Assembly (NCBI GenBank): GCA_913057245.1
Contig: CAJXNH010000003.1
Coordinates: 124,001 to 188,000 of the forward strand
DNA length: 64,000 nucleotides
Reading direction: 5' to 3'
From: an uncultured Phaeodactylibacter sp.
GTDB taxonomy: Bacteria > Bacteroidota > Bacteroidia > Chitinophagales > Saprospiraceae
Within the stretch, counting starts at the first letter, position 1. Each line of letters opens with the position of its first letter. The notes under the pieces are model-generated. The model made no database searches. It was not told where the DNA came from and was given only the letters and a program-made list of their open reading frames with translations. The position numbers and the translations under genes were made by a program. This document shows positions 60,378-64,000 of this stretch, piece after piece.

Positions 60378-60977
60378 CTATTCCCGGCTCATCTCGCACT
60401 GTCTAAGATACCCTTTCTGATCAAAATGCATTCTCAGTAAGTCTGTGTAATTCTCGTGCAGTTCTTTCCAGTCCTCCCCTATTCCTGGTGTCTCCTGCAG
60501 GAGCTTCCTGGTGTGTTCAATTTCCGGAAGATGCATTCCCCCGGTCAGTAAATACAGGTCTTTGATAAACCGCTGTCCCTCTGGCTCAAAAATATCAATC
60601 GACATAAGGTCGCCCCATGCGGGTATTGGTTTCCGCTCGATGTAAAAGCCCTCGAAATAATTGAAATCATGCGGCTTTGCGGACATGCCTGGAGAACCTG
60701 CCTCTGGGGAACAATCCCGGAGCTGCATTATCAGGAGCCTGTCACCATGTTCAATTTTGGCAACACTTCCGCAAAGAGGCGGTTTCCAGCCTGTTTTTTC
60801 GGCTATGATTTCCGCCGTCTTCCGGTAGCCTATCCAGCTTGTTAGGAAAAACCCTTCCGGGTCTTCCTCCCTTTGCTTGTGGATTTTATTGAAAAAGTCA
60901 TTTGGGGCTATTTCTGTAAGGCTGTAGCAGCCGGCCGCAGACATTACGGCATTACTTAGTATATGAGTCGTTTTCAT
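60378..60977 (-). CDS. DUF1874 (B116/YddF/AcrIII-1)-like protein with C-terminal extension
   Basis: 199 aa from the ATG at 60977. Residues about 3-95 show the DUF1874 pattern: THILSNAVMSAAGCYSLTEI (strand with SNA, then GxY...I), FFLTSWIGYRKTAEIIAEKT (SxIG-x-xxTA) and SVAKIEHGDRLLIMQLRDC (GD then hydrophobic strand). The family includes the STIV B116 protein, ICEBs1 YddF and the cA4-cleaving anti-CRISPR AcrIII-1. The catalytic His of AcrIII-1 (in IGHDST) is Tyr here (IGYRKT). Residues about 96-199 are an extra domain with no match recognised. It lies 2 bp after the 39-aa TM gene. Family assignment is by pattern and needs a profile search. Confidence 0.65.
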   Translation of the reverse strand: MKTTHILSNAVMSAAGCYSLTEIAPNDFFNKIHKQREEDPEGFFLTSWIGYRKTAEIIAEKTGWKPPLCGSVAKIEHGDRLLIMQLRDCSPEAGSPGMSAKPHDFNYFEGFYIERKPIPAWGDLMSIDIFEPEGQRFIKDLYLLTGGMHLPEIEHTRKLLQETPGIGEDWKELHENYTDLLRMHFDQKGYLRQCEMSRE

Positions 60978-60979
60978 TG

Positions 60980-61099
60980 CTAAAGGGTTTTGATTAAGAA
61001 CAGGATAAACAGCACGAAGCAAGCTATTAGGGTGTCTCTCGCAATTGATTTTACCCCTTTTCTAACTTCGCCTTTGGTGGTCTCTATTTTCACTCTCAT
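60980..61099 (-). CDS. 39-aa single-pass membrane peptide
   Basis: A 39-codon frame: basic, polar first half (RVKIETTKGEVRKGVKSIAR) and one hydrophobic helix (TLIACFVLFILFLIKTL) to the end. Its ATG overlaps the stop codon of the large membrane protein (TGATG), and its TAG is 2 bp before the ATG of the DUF1874-like gene, so three genes are coupled. Unknown family; the coupling argues it is real. Confidence 0.65.
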   Translation of the reverse strand: MRVKIETTKGEVRKGVKSIARDTLIACFVLFILFLIKTL

Positions 61100-62613
61100 C
61101 ACTTCCCGGCTTTTGCAGCGGCTTCCGCCTGGTTAAGTAATTCGGTGTAGTGCTCCACCCAATGCCGATTATTGGCTATGGCATCCAGCGTCCGGCGTGT
61201 GGCTTCCCCCCGCTTGCGTTCCTGGGCTTTGGCTTTTTGTTCGTGCTTGCCTAACCGTTTTTTATAGTCCTTCAATCGCTGTTTGAGTTGGCGCAATTCC
61301 GGCGTTTCGTGTGTGGCGGTTGGTGTGCCCTTTATAGCACGCGAAATCTTCCCTTTTTCGGGCACCTTTTTCGTGTGTGCGTCCGCTTCCGTTTGGCGTG
61401 TCTGGAAACCGATGGCCCGCCGTTTTGGCTGTAGGTAAATGACCTGTTCCGCTTCGTCCGCTTCCCGCTCAATTTTCAGGGTTACGGCTATGTTTGCAAA
61501 CTCGGTTGGGTCGTACAGCTCTGGCACTGGAGTAGGAAGCGGCGGCGGCGGTGTGCGCTCTGCAAAAGCCTGTATCCGGCTCCTGATATTGTATTGAAAC
61601 CTATCCCGGAGTGCCTGCCATGCCTCAACCAATGCGGCGGGGTTTAGGTCGTATTGGCTTAACTCTACCTTTTCCGTTATCCCACTGCCTTTGGCGTGTA
61701 TCCGCTCCAGTATCACGGCGGCGCTGAATATCAGAAGGCAAACGATAGTAAACCAGCCCAACCCCAACCCGTAGGCGGCAACGGTGGCGGCTCTGTCTGT
61801 GGTGGCGGCTTGGTTAGTCTCCTTTATCTCCCCGGTGGCGGCTCTGTGCTCGGCTTCCGCCTTTGCAATCGCTTCCCGGTAGCGTTGGCGGGCTTCCTCC
61901 GTGGCGTTGGTCTGGGCGGCTTGCAATGCGCTGATCTGGGCGGCGGCATCAGCTTCCCGGTCTGCTATCAATTGGCGGGCTCTATCCTTTTGCGTGGCGT
62001 AGCTCTGGCCCGTCCGTTTCTCCTTATTGTAGATGTTTGATAGTTCCCGTTTGGCGGCGTTCACCTTCCCGGCTCCGGCTGTAGTGGCGGCGGTGATCTG
62101 GGCGGCGTACTGTTCCGCTATCCGGGCGCTATCCGCCTGCCATGTGGCGGCGTGCCGGGCGGTGGCGGCTTGGTGAATACTGTCCGCCTCTGTGGTGGAG
62201 ATCTGTTCCGCTTCGGGGGCGTACTCCTTTACTATAGTCTTTGAGTTTTGGAAGGAAAGGAAGCCGGAAGCGGTCAACAGTACGGCGGTTAGTACCCAAA
62301 TTGCTATGGTCATGGGCAGGTGTAACCCGGAGTAGCGGCGATATAGTACCGCGTCTACGGTGTGGGGCATCAATACCCGTAAGCCCAATTCCAGTACCGC
62401 TGTACCGATTAGGGCAACGGCTCCGGCAATGGGCAAAGCTAGTTGTGGGAAAATAGGCAGTAATGCGGAGTAGGAAGCGGCAAAGATTCCGCCTATTTCA
62501 GTCAAGGCGCTAACGATCTGGGCAAATACTCCGCTTAGAGTGATTGACTTAGCCAGCTTGGCGTAAGTCTCAAAAAAGCCCGTTTGTGTAGGGGCAGTTC
62601 TCAGGTGTTTCAT
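61099..62613 (-). CDS. Element membrane protein with coiled coil and four TM segments
   Basis: 504 aa from the ATG at 62613; the longer frame adds a hairpin region. TM segments lie at about 25-48, 57-79, 100-121 and 278-302. Between TM3 and TM4 is an Ala-rich helical region (about 135-270; AADAAAQISALQAAQTNATE and EARQRYREAIAKAEAEHRAA), probably a coiled coil outside the cytoplasm. The C-terminal 200 residues are Pro-rich (RTPPPPLPTPVPELYDP) then basic and coiled coil (LKQRLKDYKKRLGKHEQKAK). GC is higher than in the helicase and 320-aa genes. No family is recognised; a pore, anchoring or conjugation-coupling role is possible but unproven. Confidence 0.8.
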   Translation of the reverse strand: MKHLRTAPTQTGFFETYAKLAKSITLSGVFAQIVSALTEIGGIFAASYSALLPIFPQLALPIAGAVALIGTAVLELGLRVLMPHTVDAVLYRRYSGLHLPMTIAIWVLTAVLLTASGFLSFQNSKTIVKEYAPEAEQISTTEADSIHQAATARHAATWQADSARIAEQYAAQITAATTAGAGKVNAAKRELSNIYNKEKRTGQSYATQKDRARQLIADREADAAAQISALQAAQTNATEEARQRYREAIAKAEAEHRAATGEIKETNQAATTDRAATVAAYGLGLGWFTIVCLLIFSAAVILERIHAKGSGITEKVELSQYDLNPAALVEAWQALRDRFQYNIRSRIQAFAERTPPPPLPTPVPELYDPTEFANIAVTLKIEREADEAEQVIYLQPKRRAIGFQTRQTEADAHTKKVPEKGKISRAIKGTPTATHETPELRQLKQRLKDYKKRLGKHEQKAKAQERKRGEATRRTLDAIANNRHWVEHYTELLNQAEAAAKAGK

Positions 62614-62641
62614 ACCTTTGTATGTTTCATATTTTTGAAAT

Positions 62642-62695
62642 ACCCGCCCCCTGGTTTGCGGTTCCAATGCTATTTCAGGGGTGCGGGTTTTTTTT
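62642..62695 (+). terminator. Plus-oriented hairpin between integrase and membrane-protein genes
   Basis: Arms ACCCGCCCCCTG (62642-62653) and CAGGGG-T-GCGGGT (62676-62688, one bulged T), followed by an eight-T run on the plus strand. As with 60328-60364, its T-run faces away from the minus-strand genes. It may block read-in from outside or be bifunctional. Confidence 0.5.
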
Positions 62696-62746
62696 ACGTG
62701 CTCTCGATAGTTGCGTCGGGCATCCGCTCCCGGTGGCGTTTTCAGT

Positions 62747-64000
62747 CTATTCTACTTTGCGTAATGGCGTTTGCCCCATCAGCTTTGCCACCTTTGCGGC
62801 CATGCTTCGGGCGTTCGCCCTTTTATCTACATTGATGTATTCCATGAATTGGCGCTCTGTGGCGTGTCCGGTAACCCGCATCAACGAAACGGCCGGCAAC
62901 CCCAACTGGAAGAAGTTGGTAGCAAAACTACGCCGGGCCGTGTGGCTGGTTATCAGCTCATATTTTGGTCTGACTTCCTCGATGCGCTTACCCGCCTTGC
63001 TTCGTTTTACCAAAATTTCCTGATCGATTCCGGCAACCCGGCAAACTTCCTTTATGTACTCATTGAATTTTTGAGAACTGATCTTCGGTGGGGTATAGTC
63101 GTATTTTTCCAGCTTAGCCCTGAGTATTGGCAACAGAGGAATAACGACCTGGGTATTGGTCTTTTTACTGAACAGCTCTATGAGTTGTTGCCCATCTTCG
63201 CTTACAATGTGCTGGGGCCTTATGCGGGTGAAATCCGAAAAGCGGAGACCGGAGAACGCACCAATTAGAAACAGATCACGAACTTTGTCCAGGCGCGGAT
63301 TATCGGAAAGGTCCAGCTCGTTCAGCTTGTCCAGCTCCTCAAAGCTCAATACTTGTTTAGAAAATCGTTCCTTTTTGATATTCCAGTTCCGGCGCTTGAA
63401 AATTTCATTCTTATGGTAGCCTCTTTCATAGGCTTCACTCATAAACTGCTTAACGATGGATAGCACCTTTCCGGCGTAATTATTGGAGTGCTCCCGGGGA
63501 GGATGGTAAAGCCACTGTTCGAAATCGTGCCGGAAATTCCAGTCTACATCTTCGTAGTCCAGTTTCCCGGCCCGGCGCTCCTGGGCAAATGATTTCAAGT
63601 GGTTGCCGCAGGTCTGCAATATCTTCCAGGTTCCCCGTTTTGCATTATGCGCATCCCGGCGCAACTCTATGTAATAATCAATGAATTCCAGTAGAGGCAT
63701 GAAGTCAGGGGCATCAACTTCCTGCCGGCGCTTTCTTCCGGCGGCAATGTCCAGTTCGTTTTTGAAATCAGCAACGCTAATTTCCCCGTCAAAGCGGCGG
63801 TAAATTTCAATAGCCTTATTGGCGTAATCATTAAGACAGGTATTGATGTAGGAATCGGATGGGTTGTTTACGGTGATCTTTGCCCGGTTGCGCTTGGTGT
63901 CCCAAAAACGTGGTGCAATCTTTTCCTTAGTGCTCCACCTTAGCAAATTTCCATTGTACCGGAGTACCAATAAAATGAGAATAGCCTTATCCTTTTCTTT
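62747..64000 (-). CDS. Tyrosine recombinase/integrase, N-terminus beyond the window
   Basis: At least 417 residues are seen; the frame is open to base 64000 (EKDKAILILLVLRYNGNLLR), so the true start is outside. The N-terminal arm-binding region and the SAM-like core-binding domain (FMPLLEFIDYYIELRRDAHN, EQWLYHPPREHSNNYAGKVL) precede the catalytic domain. Catalytic residues are Arg in IGAFSGLRFSDFTRI, His and Arg in SHTARRSFATNFF, His in VTGHATERQ and Tyr in FMEYINVD. It is the Bacteroidota phage/ICE-type integrase that should insert the element, probably in a tRNA or conserved site. Confidence 0.92.
   Translation of the reverse strand, partial: KEKDKAILILLVLRYNGNLLRWSTKEKIAPRFWDTKRNRAKITVNNPSDSYINTCLNDYANKAIEIYRRFDGEISVADFKNELDIAAGRKRRQEVDAPDFMPLLEFIDYYIELRRDAHNAKRGTWKILQTCGNHLKSFAQERRAGKLDYEDVDWNFRHDFEQWLYHPPREHSNNYAGKVLSIVKQFMSEAYERGYHKNEIFKRRNWNIKKERFSKQVLSFEELDKLNELDLSDNPRLDKVRDLFLIGAFSGLRFSDFTRIRPQHIVSEDGQQLIELFSKKTNTQVVIPLLPILRAKLEKYDYTPPKISSQKFNEYIKEVCRVAGIDQEILVKRSKAGKRIEEVRPKYELITSHTARRSFATNFFQLGLPAVSLMRVTGHATERQFMEYINVDKRANARSMAAKVAKLMGQTPLRKVE

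Larger units (their letters stand above)
53670..64000. mobile_element. Putative integrative element, right end outside the window
   Basis: All ten protein genes called here are on the minus strand and none is a housekeeping gene. The set is tyrosine integrase, membrane coiled-coil protein, 39-aa TM peptide, DUF1874-like protein, unknown protein, HTH/excisionase-like regulator, coiled-coil protein, SF3-like helicase, RadC-like protein and a protein with two hydrophobic segments. An iteron-like array lies next to the helicase gene. The left boundary is placed at tRNA-Pro by position only; no att repeat of the tRNA 3' end was found within the window. No relaxase, capsid, terminase or conjugation gene is seen in this part. 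Confidence 0.75.

Overview
The window reads as chromosomal DNA of a marine-type Bacteroidota, most likely from the Saprospiria (Lewinella/Phaeodactylibacter-like). The evidence is a set of secreted proteins with type IX secretion (T9SS) C-terminal domains, including a gliding-motility-associated one, promoter motifs of the Bacteroidota form TAnnTTTG, YtxJ (bacillithiol chemistry), a stand-alone MnmD and an overall GC near 50%. The genus is an inference; there is no rRNA in the window.

Layout. 0-4 kb: a minus-strand operon (DoxX, ApbE, a DEDDh exonuclease and two MbnP-like lipoproteins, the last running off the left edge). 4-5 kb: a gene-free stretch with a 52-bp near-identical repeat pair. 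5-9.4 kb: a membrane-tethered subtilisin, a broken histidine-kinase fragment, a DRGH nuclease and a HerA-like ATPase. 9.4-22.3 kb: housekeeping and metabolism (thioredoxin, RibD, an AP2/HNH protein, MnmD, YtxJ, PdhB, TauE, SulP, UxaB, a sugar isomerase), ending in a decayed GH2 beta-galactosidase. 22.3-31.4 kb: T9SS proteins, a sterol desaturase, an HD-Pycsar-effector fusion, a radical SAM protein and a Uma2 protein. 31.4-36.7 kb: TRAP transporter genes, with a type II restriction-modification pair between dctP and dctMQ. 36.8-45.6 kb: an OmpA-family relic, a glucosaminidase, 3-hydroxyacyl-CoA dehydrogenase and three large T9SS proteins. 45.6-53.2 kb: a helical protein, an adaptor/permease/TolC efflux operon and dnaA with a DnaA box upstream.

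From about 53.7 kb to the right edge lies the accessory region. It starts just after adjacent tRNA-Ser(GCT) and tRNA-Pro(TGG) genes and is coded entirely on the minus strand. In transcription order it holds a tyrosine integrase, a four-TM coiled-coil membrane protein, a 39-aa single-TM peptide, a protein resembling the B116/YddF/AcrIII-1 family (DUF1874), an unknown protein, a small HTH/excisionase-like regulator, a coiled-coil protein, an SF3-like helicase, a RadC-like protein and a protein with two hydrophobic segments. Between helicase and radC-like gene are 14 copies of the heptamer TGGTCTA in either orientation, an iteron-like array. The set looks like a poorly described integrative, plasmid- or satellite-like element with its own replication module. 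Its far boundary is outside the window.

The most interesting signals are this element (iterons, DUF1874-like protein, regulator operator), the pairing of a BsuBI/PstI-type nuclease with a cytosine-C5 methyltransferase inside a TRAP locus, the HD-PycTM fusion, and several relic genes that mark past deletions.
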